Shown: positions 16,234-27,031 of the stretch, in pieces
Position numbering within the stretch: position 1 is the first letter of the stretch
Layout: every line of letters begins with the position of its first letter
Source of the DNA: Streptomyces sp. NRRL S-455
GTDB taxonomy: Bacteria; Actinomycetota; Actinomycetes; Streptomycetales; Streptomycetaceae
Assembly (NCBI RefSeq): GCF_000717875.1
Contig: NZ_JOCT01000017.1
Coordinates: 82,076 to 146,075, forward strand
DNA length: 64,000 bases
Reading direction: 5' to 3'
Notes under the pieces: model-generated
What the model was told of the DNA's origin: nothing
Database searches by the model: none
The model's input: the letters and a program-made list of their open reading frames with translations, nothing else
Made by a program: the position numbers and the translations under genes

Positions 16234-17757
16234 TCAGTGCACGTGCCCCCCGTTCCCGCGCTCCGCGTGCGCGTGCACGCCGTTCGTCGCCGCGATCTTC
16301 TTCCACGACTTCGGCCGCGTCACCGGGCCGCCGGCCTGCGCGACGGACGCCGTCCGGGCCGCCGATGCCGTCGGCTTGGACGGCTGGAACAGCCATGTGT
16401 CGAACAGCGCGGCCAGGGGCTTGCCGGAGACCTCCTCGGCGTACCGCCGGAAGTCGGCGACCGACGCGTTGCCGTGGGCGTACTTGCGCGGCCAGCCCTT
16501 GAGGATCGCGAAGAACGCCTCGTCACCGATCGCGTTGCGCAGCGCCTGCACGGCCAGCGCGCCCCGGTCGTAGACCGCCGTGTCGAACTGGTTGTCAGGG
16601 CCCGGGTCGCCGGGCTTCACCGTCCAGAACGGGTCGTCCGCCGGATGCGAGGCGTACACGTGGTCGGCGAGTTCCTGCGCCGTGCCCTCGCCCTCGTGCT
16701 CGGACCACAGCCACTGCGCGTACCGGGCGAATCCCTCGTTGATCCAGATGTCCTTCCAGCGCTTGAGGGACACCAGGTCCCCGTACCACTGGTGCGCCAG
16801 CTCGTGGACGACGACGGACACGTTCGACCCGTTCGCGAACTGGCGCGGGCTGTAGAACGGCCGGGTCTGGGTCTCCAGGGCGTACCCGGTGGTCGTGTTC
16901 GGCACGTATCCGCCGAGCGCGTTGTAGGGGTACGGGCCGAAGTACCCGGTCAGCCAGTCAGCGATCTCCCCGGTCCGCTCGAGGCTCGCGCGGGCCGAGC
17001 CGGCGTTCGCGCCCAGGTCCTCGCTGTACGCGTTGAGGACCGGGATACCGCTCTCGGTCGTGCCGGTGGTGATGTCGAACTTCCCGACCGCGAGGGTGGC
17101 GAGATACGTGGCCTGCGGCTTGTCGGAGCGCCAGTTCCAGCGGGTCCAGCCGAGTCGCGAACTCGTCGACTGCAGCGTGCCGTTGGAGATGGCCTGCGTG
17201 CCGTCCGGGACCAGCACCGACACGTCGTAGGTGGCCTTGTCGAGGGGGTGGTCGTTGCTCGGGAACCACCACGCCGCCGCCTCGGGCTCGTTCGCCGCGA
17301 CTCCGCCGTCCGGGGTGCGGTGCCAGCTGGTGAAGCCGTACGCCTGTTTCGACGACGGAACCCCGCGGTAGCGCACGACCACCGTGACGGGCGTGCCCTT
17401 GGCCAGCGGGGTCTTCGGTGTGATCTCCAGCTCGTGCTCAGCCGACGCCCGGAACGAGGCCTTGGCGCCGTTGACGCGGACCTCCCCGACGTCCAGCAGG
17501 AAGTCCAGGTTGAACCGCGACAGATCCTGCGTGGTCCGGGCCACGAGGGTCGCCGTGCCCTCGAGTTCGTCCGTGGCCGGCTGGTACTTCAGTCGGAGGT
17601 CGTAGTGGGAGACGTCGTATCCGCCGTTGCCGTATGCCGGGTAGTAGGGGTCGCCGATGCCCGGCGCGCCGGGGGAGTGGGACGCGGCCGATGCCGGGAT
17701 CGCCAGCAGGAGAACGGCCGTCGTCAGGGCTCCCGGCGCGATGATTCTGCGGTGCAC
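16234..17757 (-). CDS. Secreted M1 family metallopeptidase
   Basis: GTG 17757 has GGAG 5 nt upstream and begins a signal peptide (VHRRIIAPGALTTAVLLLAIPASA). The in-frame extension upstream is not needed. The 507-aa product has the zinc site H318-E-L-A-H322 with Glu341 18 residues later (HEXXH-x18-E) and the M1 N-terminal beta domain. The GAMEN-like exopeptidase motif appears altered (GYALETQTR). M1 enzymes release N-terminal residues from peptides. The protein ends in a His-rich tail (HAHAERGNGGHVH). Two more secreted peptidases follow divergently. Confidence 0.9.
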   Translation of the reverse strand: MHRRIIAPGALTTAVLLLAIPASAASHSPGAPGIGDPYYPAYGNGGYDVSHYDLRLKYQPATDELEGTATLVARTTQDLSRFNLDFLLDVGEVRVNGAKASFRASAEHELEITPKTPLAKGTPVTVVVRYRGVPSSKQAYGFTSWHRTPDGGVAANEPEAAAWWFPSNDHPLDKATYDVSVLVPDGTQAISNGTLQSTSSRLGWTRWNWRSDKPQATYLATLAVGKFDITTGTTESGIPVLNAYSEDLGANAGSARASLERTGEIADWLTGYFGPYPYNALGGYVPNTTTGYALETQTRPFYSPRQFANGSNVSVVVHELAHQWYGDLVSLKRWKDIWINEGFARYAQWLWSEHEGEGTAQELADHVYASHPADDPFWTVKPGDPGPDNQFDTAVYDRGALAVQALRNAIGDEAFFAILKGWPRKYAHGNASVADFRRYAEEVSGKPLAALFDTWLFQPSKPTASAARTASVAQAGGPVTRPKSWKKIAATNGVHAHAERGNGGHVH

Positions 17758-17955
17758 GCAAGCTCCAAGTCGTAGGGTCCCGAAGTCTTCCCGAAGCCTA
17801 TTGACCCCGGTGCCTCTGGTCATGTCCATGGACACCGCTGTCACACGATCGCCATTCGGCCGACATGGACCCCTGTCTTCCGGCGGTCACCCCGGACACG
17901 CCGGTCCGTCAGGTGCCCTCTTCAGAACAGGAGTTGACCGATGTAGCGTCCGGCC

Positions 17956-19911
17956 ATGCCGAAACGCACGCGCTTCACGACCTGGAGACCGCTCGCGACG
18001 GCGGCCACGGCCGCCCTGTTGGCCACGCTGCTCACCCCGGCCGCGGCACACGCCGCCCCGCGCGGGAGCCAGCCCGTCCACTCCTACGAGAACGCCATCC
18101 GCGAGGCCGTCTGGGTGGACACCGGGCTGGACGGCGACCGCGACGGAAAGGCCGACCGGGTCGCCGTCGACATCGTCCGCCCCCGCGAGCCCGCCCGGCA
18201 GGGCCGCAAGATTCCCGTCATCATGGACGCCAGCCCGTACTACTCCTGCTGCGGCCGCGGCAACGAGAGCCAGAAGAAGACCTACGACGCGGACGGCGAC
18301 GTCGTACAGATGCCGCTGTTCTACGACAACTACTTCGTGCCCCGCGGCTACGCCGTCGTCGGCGTCGACCTGGCCGGAACCAACCGCTCGGACGGCTGCG
18401 TCGACGTCGGCGGCCGCTCCGACATCCAGTCCGCGAAGGCCGTAGTCGACTGGCTGAACGGCCGCGCCAAGGCCTACACCACCCGCACCGGCACCACTCG
18501 CGCCAAGGCCGGCTGGACCAACGGCCGGACCGGCATGATCGGCAAGAGCTGGGACGGCACCATCGCCAACGGCGTCGCGGCGACCGGCGTCAAGGGCCTG
18601 AAGACCATCGTCCCGATCAGCGCCATCTCCTCCTGGTACGACTACTACTTCCAGCAGGGCGCCCCACTGTACGACTCCGGCCCCGAGTGGCTGTCCGACT
18701 ACGTCAACAGCCCCGACGCCCGCGCCAGGTGCGGCGCCGTGCAGCAGAAGCTCGTCGACGGGGCCCCGCGCACCGGTGACTGGACGCCGCTGTGGACCGA
18801 ACGCGACTACGTCAGGGCCGCGCGCAAGGTCAAGGCCAGCGTCTTCCTGGTCCACGGCATGCAGGACCTCAACGTCCGTATGAAGCACGTCGGCCAGTGG
18901 TGGGACGCCCTCGCGAAGAACGGCGTCGAGCGCAAGATCTGGCTCTCCCAGACCGGCCACGTCGACCCCTTCGACTTCCGCCGCGCCGCCTGGGTCGACA
19001 CCCTGCACCGCTGGTTCGACCACGAACTCATGGGCTACGACAACGGCATCGACCGCGAGCCCATGGCCGACATCGAACGGCACCCCGACCAGTGGACGAC
19101 CTCGAAGGTCTGGCCGCCGAACGGCACCCGGGCCGCCACCCTGCGCCCCGACCGCGGCAACCTGCCCGGTGTCGGCACCCTCGGCCTGCGCCGCGGCCAG
19201 GGCACCGAGACCTTCACCGACCGCCCGGACCTGAGCGAGAGCGACTGGGCCGCACAGATCGACAAGTCGACGCCGGAGAAGGCCGGTTTCGTCACCGGGC
19301 CGCTCGGCCGCGACCTGCGCCTGTCCGGCGCCTCCGAGGTCACCGTCACCGCGACGCCCTCCACGCCGACGGCCCACCTCTCCGCCGTCCTCGTGGACGT
19401 CGGCCCCGCCACCATCCGCGACTACGCCGACGGCGACGAAGGCATCACGACCCTCACTGACCGCACCTGCTGGGGTGCGAGCACCGCCGGCGACAGCTCC
19501 TGCTTCAAGGAGACGAAGGCCAAGACCACCGGCGTCGACTACACGATCGTCAGCCGCGGCTGGGCCGACCTCGGCAACCACGCGTCGGACCTGAAGGGCG
19601 CCCCCCTCACCCCGGGCAAGCGGTACACGATCACCCTCGACCTGGCGGCGACCGACCATGTCGTGCCCAAGGGGCACCGCCTGGCACTGATCGTGGCGGG
19701 CACCGACAAGGGCCTCATCGACCCTCCCGCGGACAAGCCCCGGCTCAAGCTCGACCTGTCCCGCACCTCGGCGCGTGTGCCGTTCGTCGGCGGGGCCACC
19801 GCCTTCGCCCGCGCCACCACGGGTGCCGTGTTCACCACGCCTGACGCCCGCTTCCTGGACGGCGTGCGGGAGCCGCGCACCACTCACCGCGTCCCGGAGG
19901 CAAGCCGGTGA
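17956..19911 (+). CDS. Secreted Xaa-Pro dipeptidyl-peptidase, S15 family
   Basis: The 651-aa protein has a signal peptide ([34 protein letters not shown]). The alpha/beta-hydrolase nucleophile Ser198 lies in [13 protein letters not shown], the S15 form of the GxSxxG elbow. A His-containing [11 protein letters not shown] segment and a C-terminal jelly-roll (about 430-620) complete the CocE/S15 layout. It would cleave Xaa-Pro dipeptides from peptide N-termini outside the cell. The start of the next peptidase gene overlaps its stop by 4 nt, so the two are co-translated. It is divergent from the M1 peptidase. Confidence 0.9.
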   Translation: MPKRTRFTTWRPLATAATAALLATLLTPAAAHAAPRGSQPVHSYENAIREAVWVDTGLDGDRDGKADRVAVDIVRPREPARQGRKIPVIMDASPYYSCCGRGNESQKKTYDADGDVVQMPLFYDNYFVPRGYAVVGVDLAGTNRSDGCVDVGGRSDIQSAKAVVDWLNGRAKAYTTRTGTTRAKAGWTNGRTGMIGKSWDGTIANGVAATGVKGLKTIVPISAISSWYDYYFQQGAPLYDSGPEWLSDYVNSPDARARCGAVQQKLVDGAPRTGDWTPLWTERDYVRAARKVKASVFLVHGMQDLNVRMKHVGQWWDALAKNGVERKIWLSQTGHVDPFDFRRAAWVDTLHRWFDHELMGYDNGIDREPMADIERHPDQWTTSKVWPPNGTRAATLRPDRGNLPGVGTLGLRRGQGTETFTDRPDLSESDWAAQIDKSTPEKAGFVTGPLGRDLRLSGASEVTVTATPSTPTAHLSAVLVDVGPATIRDYADGDEGITTLTDRTCWGASTAGDSSCFKETKAKTTGVDYTIVSRGWADLGNHASDLKGAPLTPGKRYTITLDLAATDHVVPKGHRLALIVAGTDKGLIDPPADKPRLKLDLSRTSARVPFVGGATAFARATTGAVFTTPDARFLDGVREPRTTHRVPEASR

Positions 19912-21182
19912 CCCGCGTCCGCGCCCTCACCTTGACCGCCGCGGCCCTGGCCGCGTCCCTGGTCGCCGTCCCGGCCCGGGCCACCACCGACTCCCCGCCC
20001 CGCACCGGTTTCGAGCAGGCCCAGGGCGCGCGCTGGACGACCCAGCCCGAGGAGCAGGACTTCCTCAAGTCCGTCGACCGGTCGAGCAGCCGCGTCTCCA
20101 TGACCCGCTTCGGTACCACCAAGCAGGGCCGCCCGCTGCAACTCGTCCGGATCGGCACCCGGCCGACACCCAGCAAGGTGCTGCTCGTCTGCAGCCAGCA
20201 CGGCGACGAACCCTCCGGCCGGGAAGCGTGCCTGACCACGATCCGCGATCTCGCGTACGCCCGCGACAGCCGCACCCGGCGCTTCCTGGACCGCACCACG
20301 GTCCTCGTGGTACCCACGGCCAACCCCGACGGCAGGGCCGCCGGCACGCGCGGCAACAGTGACGGCGTCGACATCAACCGCGACCACCTCGCACTGCGCA
20401 CCGCCGAAGGCCGGGCACTGGCGGCGCTCATCCGCGACCAGCGCCCCGACCTCGTGTACGACCTGCACGAGTACGGCGCCACACCCCCGTACTACGACAA
20501 GGACCTCTTCGACCTGTGGCCGCGCAACCTCAACACCCACCAGGCGGTGCATGACGAGGCCAGGACCCTGTCCGAAAAGTACGTCCGCCCCGCCGCGCGG
20601 CGGGGCGGACACTCGACCGGCACCTACGGCATCTGGACCGACCCCGTGACGGGCGAGCCGGTCAAGCAGGTCGCCGGAGACGGACAGGAGCGCATTTTGC
20701 GCAATATGTCCGGTGTGAAGCATGGGGTCGGACTGCTCATCGAGAGCCGCGTGGACCCGCTCACCGACGCGGAGAAGGAGGACGAGGCGCTGAACAACCG
20801 ACGTCGGGTGACGTCCCAACTGAACGCGCTCAAGGGCCTGTTCACATACGCGGACCAGCGGCGCGGAGCGGTCGGGGCGGCGACGGGCAGGGCCCGGCTC
20901 ACGGGCTGGGCCGACACGGGCCCCGTCTACGTCGGCGGCGCCGACAACGACGCGCCCGAACCGGCAGACGTGATCGAGAATCCGCCCTGCGGCTACCGCC
21001 TCACACCCGCGCAGTACGACGACGTCGGAGACGAACTCGCGCTGCACGGTGTACGCGTACGCAAGGACGGCGAGGGCGTGCTCGTACCTCTGCGTCAGTC
21101 CCTGCGGGCGCTCGTCCCGCTGTTGCTGGACGCGCGGGCCACGTACCACCTGACGGAAGCCGTTCCCGAAACGCAATGTTGA
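19908..21182 (+). CDS. Secreted M14 family zinc carboxypeptidase
   Basis: GTG 19908 overlaps the S15 stop (GTGA) and has GGAGG 7 nt upstream. The 424-aa product starts with a signal peptide ending around PARA (residue 25). Zinc ligands are H98 and E101 in [34 protein letters not shown] carries the Asn-Arg substrate motif, and YDLHEYG gives the third His. This is the M14 carboxypeptidase fold, cutting C-terminal residues; some members act on peptidoglycan peptides. Together with its S15 and M1 neighbours it forms an extracellular peptide-digesting set. Confidence 0.88.
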   Translation: MTRVRALTLTAAALAASLVAVPARATTDSPPRTGFEQAQGARWTTQPEEQDFLKSVDRSSSRVSMTRFGTTKQGRPLQLVRIGTRPTPSKVLLVCSQHGDEPSGREACLTTIRDLAYARDSRTRRFLDRTTVLVVPTANPDGRAAGTRGNSDGVDINRDHLALRTAEGRALAALIRDQRPDLVYDLHEYGATPPYYDKDLFDLWPRNLNTHQAVHDEARTLSEKYVRPAARRGGHSTGTYGIWTDPVTGEPVKQVAGDGQERILRNMSGVKHGVGLLIESRVDPLTDAEKEDEALNNRRRVTSQLNALKGLFTYADQRRGAVGAATGRARLTGWADTGPVYVGGADNDAPEPADVIENPPCGYRLTPAQYDDVGDELALHGVRVRKDGEGVLVPLRQSLRALVPLLLDARATYHLTEAVPETQC

Positions 21183-21264
21183 GGGGGGTGAATTTGCGCC
21201 ACACGTGGTAGGGGCGTTACGGAGGACTTACGTCCCTCCTACGTCCCAATGAAAGGTGCCGCCT

Positions 21265-22989
21265 GTGACGAACGACCGACCAAGCGATCACAGCCCCCCT
21301 GCGGGAGGCACGCTTCCGGGTTCGGAAGCGGGCCTCCCCGGCCAGGAACGGCCCAGAACCGACCGGATAGTCTTCGGGGTCACGGCGGCGCTCACCCTCG
21401 CCTTCGTGATCTGGGGTGCCACGGCGACCGACTCGCTCGAGAGCGTCTCCACCAGCATGCTCAGCGGGCTGATGCACAACGGCGGCTGGGCGTTCATGCT
21501 CGCCGCCTCCGGATTCGTCGTGTTCGCCCTGTGGCTCGCGGCCAGCCGCTACGGGCGTATCCACCTGGGAGCGGAGGGTGAGGAGCCCGAGTTCCGCACG
21601 GTTTCCTGGGTCGCGATGATGTTCAGCGCGGGCATGGGCATCGGGCTGATGTTCTACGGTGTGAGCGAGCCGCTCTCCCACTACTCGACGGCCCCGCCGG
21701 GCACGAATCCGGCCGACTCCGGGGACCGCATGGAGACGGCCATGGCCACCACCCTCTTCCACTGGACGCTCCACCCCTGGGCGATCTACGCGGTGGTGGG
21801 CCTCGCCATCGCCTACAGCACCTTCCGCAGGCGGCGGCGCCAGACGATCAGTGCCGTCTTCACCCCGCTCATCGGCAAGAAGCACGCGAACGGCGCCGCC
21901 GGCCGCGTCATCGACATCCTCGCGATCGTCGCGACCGTCTTCGGTTCCGCCGCCTCACTGGGGCTGGGCGCGCTGCAGATCGGCTCCGGTGTGCAGGAGC
22001 TGAACTGGATGGACAAGGTGAGCACCGGGCTGCTCGTCACGATCATCGCGGTGCTGACCCTGGCCTTCGTCGCGTCCGCGGTCTCCGGTGTGGAGAAGGG
22101 CATCCAGTGGCTGTCCAACACCAACATGGTGCTGGCGCTGATCCTCGCCCTGTTCGTGTTCGTGGCGGGTCCGACCATCATCGTCCTCGACCTGCTGCCG
22201 ACCTCCGTCTTCGCCTACCTCGGCGACCTGCCGCAGCTGGCCGGCCGTACGGAGGCCAGCGGCGGGGAGGGAGTCGCGGACTGGCTCGGCAGCTGGACGG
22301 TCTTCTACTGGGCCTGGTGGATCTCCTGGACGCCGTTCGTCGGCATGTTCATCGCCCGGATCAGCCGGGGCCGGACCATCCGGCAGTTCATCGGCGGGGT
22401 CATCCTCGTGCCCAGCACGGTCAGCCTGATCTGGTTCGCGATCTTCGGCGGCTCGGCGATGAAGATGCAGGAAGACGGACAGCTCGGCAAGGAGGCGACC
22501 GCCGAGGGCCAGCTCTTCGACGTGCTCCAGCAGTTCCCCGTCGCGACCGTCACGAGCCTGCTCGTGATGATCCTCGTCGGCATCTTCTTCGTGTCGGGCG
22601 CGGACGCGGCGTCGATCGTCATGGGCACCCTGTCGCAGCGGGGCGCGCTCGAACCCGGCCGGTTCGTGGTGGTGTTCTGGGGCGTGGTCACCGGTGCGGT
22701 GGCCGCGATCATGCTTCTCGTCGGAAGCGGTCAGGGCGACGCCCTGACCGGCCTGCAGAACCTCACGATTCTCGCGGCGGCCCCGTTCGTCGTCGTCATG
22801 ACCTTGATGTGCGTCGCTCTCATGCGCGACCTGCGCCGCGATCCGGTCATGGTCCGTGAGCAGATGGGCTCCGAGGCCGTCGAACAGGCCGTCATCGCCG
22901 GACATGAGAAGTACGACGGCGACTTCGAGTTCCGCGTCGGCCCGGGCCGTGGCCCGGACGTGGAGGGCGACCCGATCGGCAAGCACTGA
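21265..22989 (+). CDS. BCCT family transporter (betaine/carnitine/choline type)
   Basis: I start at GTG 21265 (GAAAGG 8 nt upstream); GTG 21256 is the alternative. The 574-aa protein has twelve hydrophobic helices and the BCCT hallmarks: SAGMGIGLMFYGVSEPLSHY in TM3-4 and the Trp-rich FYWAWWISWTPFVGMFIARISRGRTIRQF in TM8, followed by a polar C-terminus. These carriers bring in quaternary ammonium compounds with Na+ or H+, usually for osmoprotection. A strong hairpin terminator follows 7 nt after the stop, so the gene is monocistronic. The substrate is inferred from the family. Confidence 0.92.
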   Translation: MTNDRPSDHSPPAGGTLPGSEAGLPGQERPRTDRIVFGVTAALTLAFVIWGATATDSLESVSTSMLSGLMHNGGWAFMLAASGFVVFALWLAASRYGRIHLGAEGEEPEFRTVSWVAMMFSAGMGIGLMFYGVSEPLSHYSTAPPGTNPADSGDRMETAMATTLFHWTLHPWAIYAVVGLAIAYSTFRRRRRQTISAVFTPLIGKKHANGAAGRVIDILAIVATVFGSAASLGLGALQIGSGVQELNWMDKVSTGLLVTIIAVLTLAFVASAVSGVEKGIQWLSNTNMVLALILALFVFVAGPTIIVLDLLPTSVFAYLGDLPQLAGRTEASGGEGVADWLGSWTVFYWAWWISWTPFVGMFIARISRGRTIRQFIGGVILVPSTVSLIWFAIFGGSAMKMQEDGQLGKEATAEGQLFDVLQQFPVATVTSLLVMILVGIFFVSGADAASIVMGTLSQRGALEPGRFVVVFWGVVTGAVAAIMLLVGSGQGDALTGLQNLTILAAAPFVVVMTLMCVALMRDLRRDPVMVREQMGSEAVEQAVIAGHEKYDGDFEFRVGPGRGPDVEGDPIGKH

Positions 22990-22996
22990 GCGGCAA

Positions 22997-23031
22997 CCGG
23001 GCGGCCCGGCTCTCCGAGCCGGGCCGCCCGG
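22997..23031 (+). terminator. Intrinsic terminator after the BCCT gene
   Basis: A perfect 16-bp inverted repeat with a 3-nt loop (TCC at 23013-23015) starts 7 nt after the stop codon. No U-tract follows, as is common in Streptomyces. Confidence 0.75.
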
Positions 23032-23262
23032 CCCCGCCGCGTCGGTGCCGGACCCCGGGCACCAGCCTCCCGGCCGCGGCATCAACGCCCGGGCCAACCG
23101 GACCCGGCGCCCCGATCCCCTCCGGCCTCCTGGGCCATGGGCCCGGGCTCGTGCGTGGTCAGCCGGAAGCCGGCCCGGGCCGTAGGCCCGGACGCCTCCG
23201 GAGCCGCCAGGATTCCGGCCCGGCCGCCCAGCCCACAACCGTGGGGCGGCCGTCCGGACCTC

Positions 23263-24213
23263 TCAGGCGAGTGCCAGTCCGGCCGCCTCCTCCGCGCACC
23301 CCCAGGCCACCGTCACACCCGCGCCGCCATGGCCGTAGTTGTGCACCAGCATGCGCCCGTCCGGCAGTGGCTCGCGGTCCAGGCGCACCGCCGGGCGGGT
23401 GGGGCGCAGTCCGACCCGGTGGGCCAGCACACGCGCCCCCGCGATCTCCGGCCGCAGCGCGGCGCAACGGCGTACGATCGCCTCCGCCGTCGCGGGGTCC
23501 GGCTCCAGCGACCAGGCGTCCTCCTCCGCCGTACCGCCGAGGACGAGTCCGCCCGGCTGCGGAAACATGTACGCGTGCTCCCCGGCCGCGTCCGAGGAGA
23601 CCAGCCAGGTGTCGATGCCGGGGTTCTCGACGACGACCAGTTGCCCGCGTACGGGAGTCACGGACTCGTCCGGCACCAGCTCCCTCGCGGCCAGGCCCGT
23701 GCAGTTGATCACGACCGGTGCCCCGACCCCCGCGAACGAGGACACCGTACGCTCCTCGACCACGCCACCGGCCGCCACGAACCGCTCCCGCAGCCACGGC
23801 AGATGCGCCGGCATGTCGATGAGCGGCAGCCGCGCCCGCACCCCGGTGCCCGGGTACTCCCCGGCCGAGGTGGCGCGCAGCTCCGGCACCCGCCCCGCCA
23901 GCCACGCGTCGACCTCGTCGAGACGCGTTTCGCCGAGTACCCCTTCGACCATGCGTACGCCGCTCCGCCCGGACCGCGCCGCCAGCTCCCGGTACACCTC
24001 CAGCGACCGCAAGGCCCACGCCCGCGCCGACGCGACCGGCTCGATCCGGTACGGCCACCACAGCGCGCCCGCGACCGCCGAGGTGGTCGCCTCGACGGAA
24101 TCCCGCGTCCACACCCGCACCCGCCGCCCGCGCTCGGCGAGAACCACCGCGGTCGTCAGCCCCACGACCCCGCCACCGACCACCACGATCTCGTCACCGC
24201 GCTCACCCGCCAT
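23263..24213 (-). CDS. D-amino acid oxidase, FAD-dependent
   Basis: The 316-aa protein has the FAD dinucleotide motif VVVGGGVVGLTTAVVLAERG at residues 9-29, an AGALWWPYRI segment, NCTGLAARELVPDESVTPVRGQLVVV in the middle and a closing VHNYGHGGAGVTVAWG, all typical of the DAAO family. It oxidatively deaminates D-amino acids to 2-oxo acids with hydrogen peroxide and ammonia. No peroxisomal or secretion signal is present. The start ATG 24213 is divergent from an unknown gene 66 nt away. No other D-amino acid gene is adjacent. Confidence 0.9.
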   Translation of the reverse strand: MAGERGDEIVVVGGGVVGLTTAVVLAERGRRVRVWTRDSVEATTSAVAGALWWPYRIEPVASARAWALRSLEVYRELAARSGRSGVRMVEGVLGETRLDEVDAWLAGRVPELRATSAGEYPGTGVRARLPLIDMPAHLPWLRERFVAAGGVVEERTVSSFAGVGAPVVINCTGLAARELVPDESVTPVRGQLVVVENPGIDTWLVSSDAAGEHAYMFPQPGGLVLGGTAEEDAWSLEPDPATAEAIVRRCAALRPEIAGARVLAHRVGLRPTRPAVRLDREPLPDGRMLVHNYGHGGAGVTVAWGCAEEAAGLALA

Positions 24214-24279
24214 GCCCGGACCGTAGCGGAATGTGTCATGCCGTGCTCACATCACGCGCGGTGTGGGAATACTCACCGT

Positions 24280-25302
24280 ATGTGTGCCGAGTACGCGACC
24301 TTCGGCCTGGCTCCCGCCACGCGGGCCGGCGGCGTCCTCACCGACGGCGGTTTCCAGGTCCACCGGGACTTCGTGGACTTCATCGTCGACGGACGCCCGC
24401 TGCTGTTCCAGCTCTCCGACCTCGACGCGGTCTCCCCGCTCGCCTCCGACGTACCACCCGCGATCTTCACCGACCAGGTCCGCAGCCTGCTCCTGGAGAG
24501 CCCGGCCCCACTGCCGGGCGGCCGGTACGTCGTCTACGGCTGTCCCGAGTGCGAGGACCTGGCCTGCGGTGCCGTCACCGCGGTCATCCTCCGGGACGGC
24601 GAGGACTTCCTCTGGCGCGACTTCGCCTGGCAGACCGGTGAACACGCCGACCTGGACCTCAACGGCTACCACGGCATCGGTCCCTTCCGCTTCCGCGGTG
24701 CCGAGTACCGCGCGGCACTGAGCGCCCTGCTCGACGGCTCCGCCCCGGACACCCGGCGCAGAGTCCTGCTGATCGGCGCCCGCGTCGCCGTCCTGGCCAG
24801 GCTCGCCGCGGCGTTGCGCGGCATCGGCGTCGGCGCCGACATCGCCCATGACGCCGACGCGGTGCCCGCCGACGAACTGCGCGGCTACGACGCCGTCGCC
24901 TTCGGCCCCGGCATCGGCGAGCGGGAACGTGCCGCCGTCCGCCGCGCCTTCGCAAACGCCCGCGTCCCGGTCGCCCACGTCGACGGACTCGCCCCGATCG
25001 TCCCCCTCCTCGTCGCCCAGATCGAACAGGCCCTGGACCGCGGCCCGGTCGAGCGGCGCCGTCTCACCGGCCTGACCGCGGACGGCGGGACGGCGGACGT
25101 CGACGTCACCTCCGCCTGCCGGGTCACGCTCACCGCGTACCGCCTCGACCGGCTCGCCCGCCCCCACACCCACGAGATCTTCGACGGCGTCCTCGAACCG
25201 GGCCGCCACCGCATCGTCCTCGACGCCAGGGCGGTGAAAGGACGGTCGTACCTGGTGGCACGCAGCTCCACGAGCGTGCTGGTGACGGCCGTACGCCGGT
25301 GA
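24280..25302 (+). CDS. Conserved protein of unknown function, possible oxidoreductase-like fold
   Basis: This is a 340-aa acidic protein with no signal or membrane helix. It contains a CPECEDLACG cysteine cluster near residue 90, then a Rossmann-like half starting RRVLLIGARVAVLARLAAALRGIGV (about 163-187) that ends in a response-regulator-like FGPGIGERERAAVRRAF. The last 80 residues include HTHEIFDGVLEPGRHR. I do not recognise the family. A TACT-rich box (AATACT, 24268-24273) lies 6 nt before the ATG with no Shine-Dalgarno, so it may be leaderless. It is divergent from the D-amino acid oxidase. Confidence 0.7.
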   Translation: MCAEYATFGLAPATRAGGVLTDGGFQVHRDFVDFIVDGRPLLFQLSDLDAVSPLASDVPPAIFTDQVRSLLLESPAPLPGGRYVVYGCPECEDLACGAVTAVILRDGEDFLWRDFAWQTGEHADLDLNGYHGIGPFRFRGAEYRAALSALLDGSAPDTRRRVLLIGARVAVLARLAAALRGIGVGADIAHDADAVPADELRGYDAVAFGPGIGERERAAVRRAFANARVPVAHVDGLAPIVPLLVAQIEQALDRGPVERRRLTGLTADGGTADVDVTSACRVTLTAYRLDRLARPHTHEIFDGVLEPGRHRIVLDARAVKGRSYLVARSSTSVLVTAVRR

Positions 25303-25363
25303 GAACGGGTACGGAAAGCCGGTACGCGAACCGCTCGCTGCGGCCATTAGGATCAGCGACCTG

Positions 25364-27004
25364 ATGACTGCCACCCTCGTCGCCAAGAACCTCGCCGCCG
25401 GCCACGGCGACCGTTCCCTGTTCACCGGCCTCGACCTCGTCGTCGCGCCCGGCGACGTGATCGGTCTGGTCGGAGCCAACGGTGCGGGCAAGTCCACCCT
25501 GCTCAGGATGCTCGCCGGACTCACCGCGCCCGAACAGGGAGAGCTGCGCCTGTCCCCGCCGACCGCCACCGTCGGCCACCTGCCGCAGGAGCCGGAGCGC
25601 CGGCCCGGCGAGACCGTCCGCGCGTTCCTGGCCCGTCGTACCGGCGTCGCGGAGGCCCAGGGGATGATGGACGAGGCGACCCAGGCGCTGGTCGACCAGG
25701 CGCCCGGAGCCGACGACGCCTACGCCACGAGCCTGGAGCGCTGGCTCGGCCTCGGCGGCGCCGACCTCGACGAACGCGCAGAGGAGGTCGCGGACTCCCT
25801 CGGCCTCGCGGTCGACCTGGACCAGCCGATGACGTCCCTGTCCGGCGGCCAGGCGGCCAGGGCCGGACTCGCCTCCCTGCTCCTGTCCCGCTACGACGTC
25901 TTCCTCCTCGACGAGCCGACCAACGACCTCGACCTGGACGGCCTGGAGCGCCTCGAACGCTTCGTGAGCGGCCTGCGCGCCGGGACCGTGGTCGTCAGCC
26001 ACGACCGCGAGTTCCTCACCCGCACCGTCACCAAGGTCCTCGAACTCGACCTCGCGCAACGGCAGATCAACCTCTACGGGGGTGGCTACGAGGCGTACCT
26101 GGAGGAGCGGGAGGTCGCCCGCCGGCACGCCCGCGACGAGTTCGAGGAGTACGCCGACAAGAAGGCCGCCCTCCAGGACCGGGCCCAGACGCAGCGCGCC
26201 TGGATGGACAAGGGCGTGAGGAACGCGCGCCGCAAGGCGGGCAACGACAACGACAAGATCGGCCGCAAGTTCCGCAGCGAGGCCAGCGAGAAACAGGCCG
26301 CGAAGGCCCGGCAGACCCAGCGCATGATCGAGCGCCTGGAGGTCGTCGAGGAGCCCCGCAAGGAGTGGGAACTGCGCATGGAGATCGCCTCCGCGCCCCG
26401 CTCGGGCGCGGTCGTGGCGACCCTGCGGGACGCCGAGGTGCGCCGCGGTGACTTCGTGCTCGGCCCGGTCTCCCTCCAGATCGATTGGGCGGACCGGGTC
26501 GCGGTGACAGGCGCGAACGGCGCCGGAAAGTCCACGCTGCTCGCCGCCCTGCTCGGCCGTGTCCCGCTCCACGCCGGGCACGCCGCTCTCGGCTCGGGCG
26601 TCCTGCTCGGCGAAGTCGACCAGGCCCGCAAGCTGTTCTACGGTCAGGAAACGCTGCTCGACGCTTTCCGCGCGGCCGTCCCCGACACCGAACCGGTCGA
26701 GATCCGCACCCTGCTGGCCAAGTTCGGCCTCAAGACCGACCACGTCCTGCGCCCCGCGGCCACGCTCTCCCCGGGCGAACGCACCCGAGCCGCCCTGGCG
26801 CTCCTCCAGGGCCGGGGCGTCAACCTCCTCGTCCTCGACGAGCCGACCAACCACCTCGACCTGCCCGCCATCGAGCAGCTGGAGTCGGCCCTCGACTCCT
26901 ACGAAGGCACCCTGCTGCTGGTCACCCACGACCGCCGCATGCTGGACGCCGTACATGTGACCCGCCGCCTGGAGGTGACGGACGGCAAGGTCACCGAGCG
27001 CTGA
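25364..27004 (+). CDS. ABC-F family ATPase, second paralogue
   Basis: In this 546-aa protein two ABC domains carry GANGAGKST in both halves, LSGGQAARAGLA and SPGERTRAALA signatures, and FLLDEPTNDLD and LVLDEPTNHLD Walker B motifs. A long basic linker (KKAALQDRAQTQ to KEWELRM) joins them; there are no membrane helices. It probably acts on ribosomes, as in the ABC-F class, in either translation quality control or antibiotic protection. In contrast to the ABC-F gene at 837-2462 it has no long leader: TAGGAT (25348-25353) lies 10 nt before the ATG, so the transcript is almost leaderless. It ends at a repeat-type terminator. Confidence 0.88.
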   Translation: MTATLVAKNLAAGHGDRSLFTGLDLVVAPGDVIGLVGANGAGKSTLLRMLAGLTAPEQGELRLSPPTATVGHLPQEPERRPGETVRAFLARRTGVAEAQGMMDEATQALVDQAPGADDAYATSLERWLGLGGADLDERAEEVADSLGLAVDLDQPMTSLSGGQAARAGLASLLLSRYDVFLLDEPTNDLDLDGLERLERFVSGLRAGTVVVSHDREFLTRTVTKVLELDLAQRQINLYGGGYEAYLEEREVARRHARDEFEEYADKKAALQDRAQTQRAWMDKGVRNARRKAGNDNDKIGRKFRSEASEKQAAKARQTQRMIERLEVVEEPRKEWELRMEIASAPRSGAVVATLRDAEVRRGDFVLGPVSLQIDWADRVAVTGANGAGKSTLLAALLGRVPLHAGHAALGSGVLLGEVDQARKLFYGQETLLDAFRAAVPDTEPVEIRTLLAKFGLKTDHVLRPAATLSPGERTRAALALLQGRGVNLLVLDEPTNHLDLPAIEQLESALDSYEGTLLLVTHDRRMLDAVHVTRRLEVTDGKVTER

Positions 27005-27031
27005 CGGGCCGTCAGGCGGGGCCCATGGTGG

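Noticed and set aside
17956..21182. Possible peptide-natural-product cluster because of three peptidase genes
   Set aside because: All are ordinary secreted digestive-type peptidases; no precursor peptide or tailoring enzymes are present.
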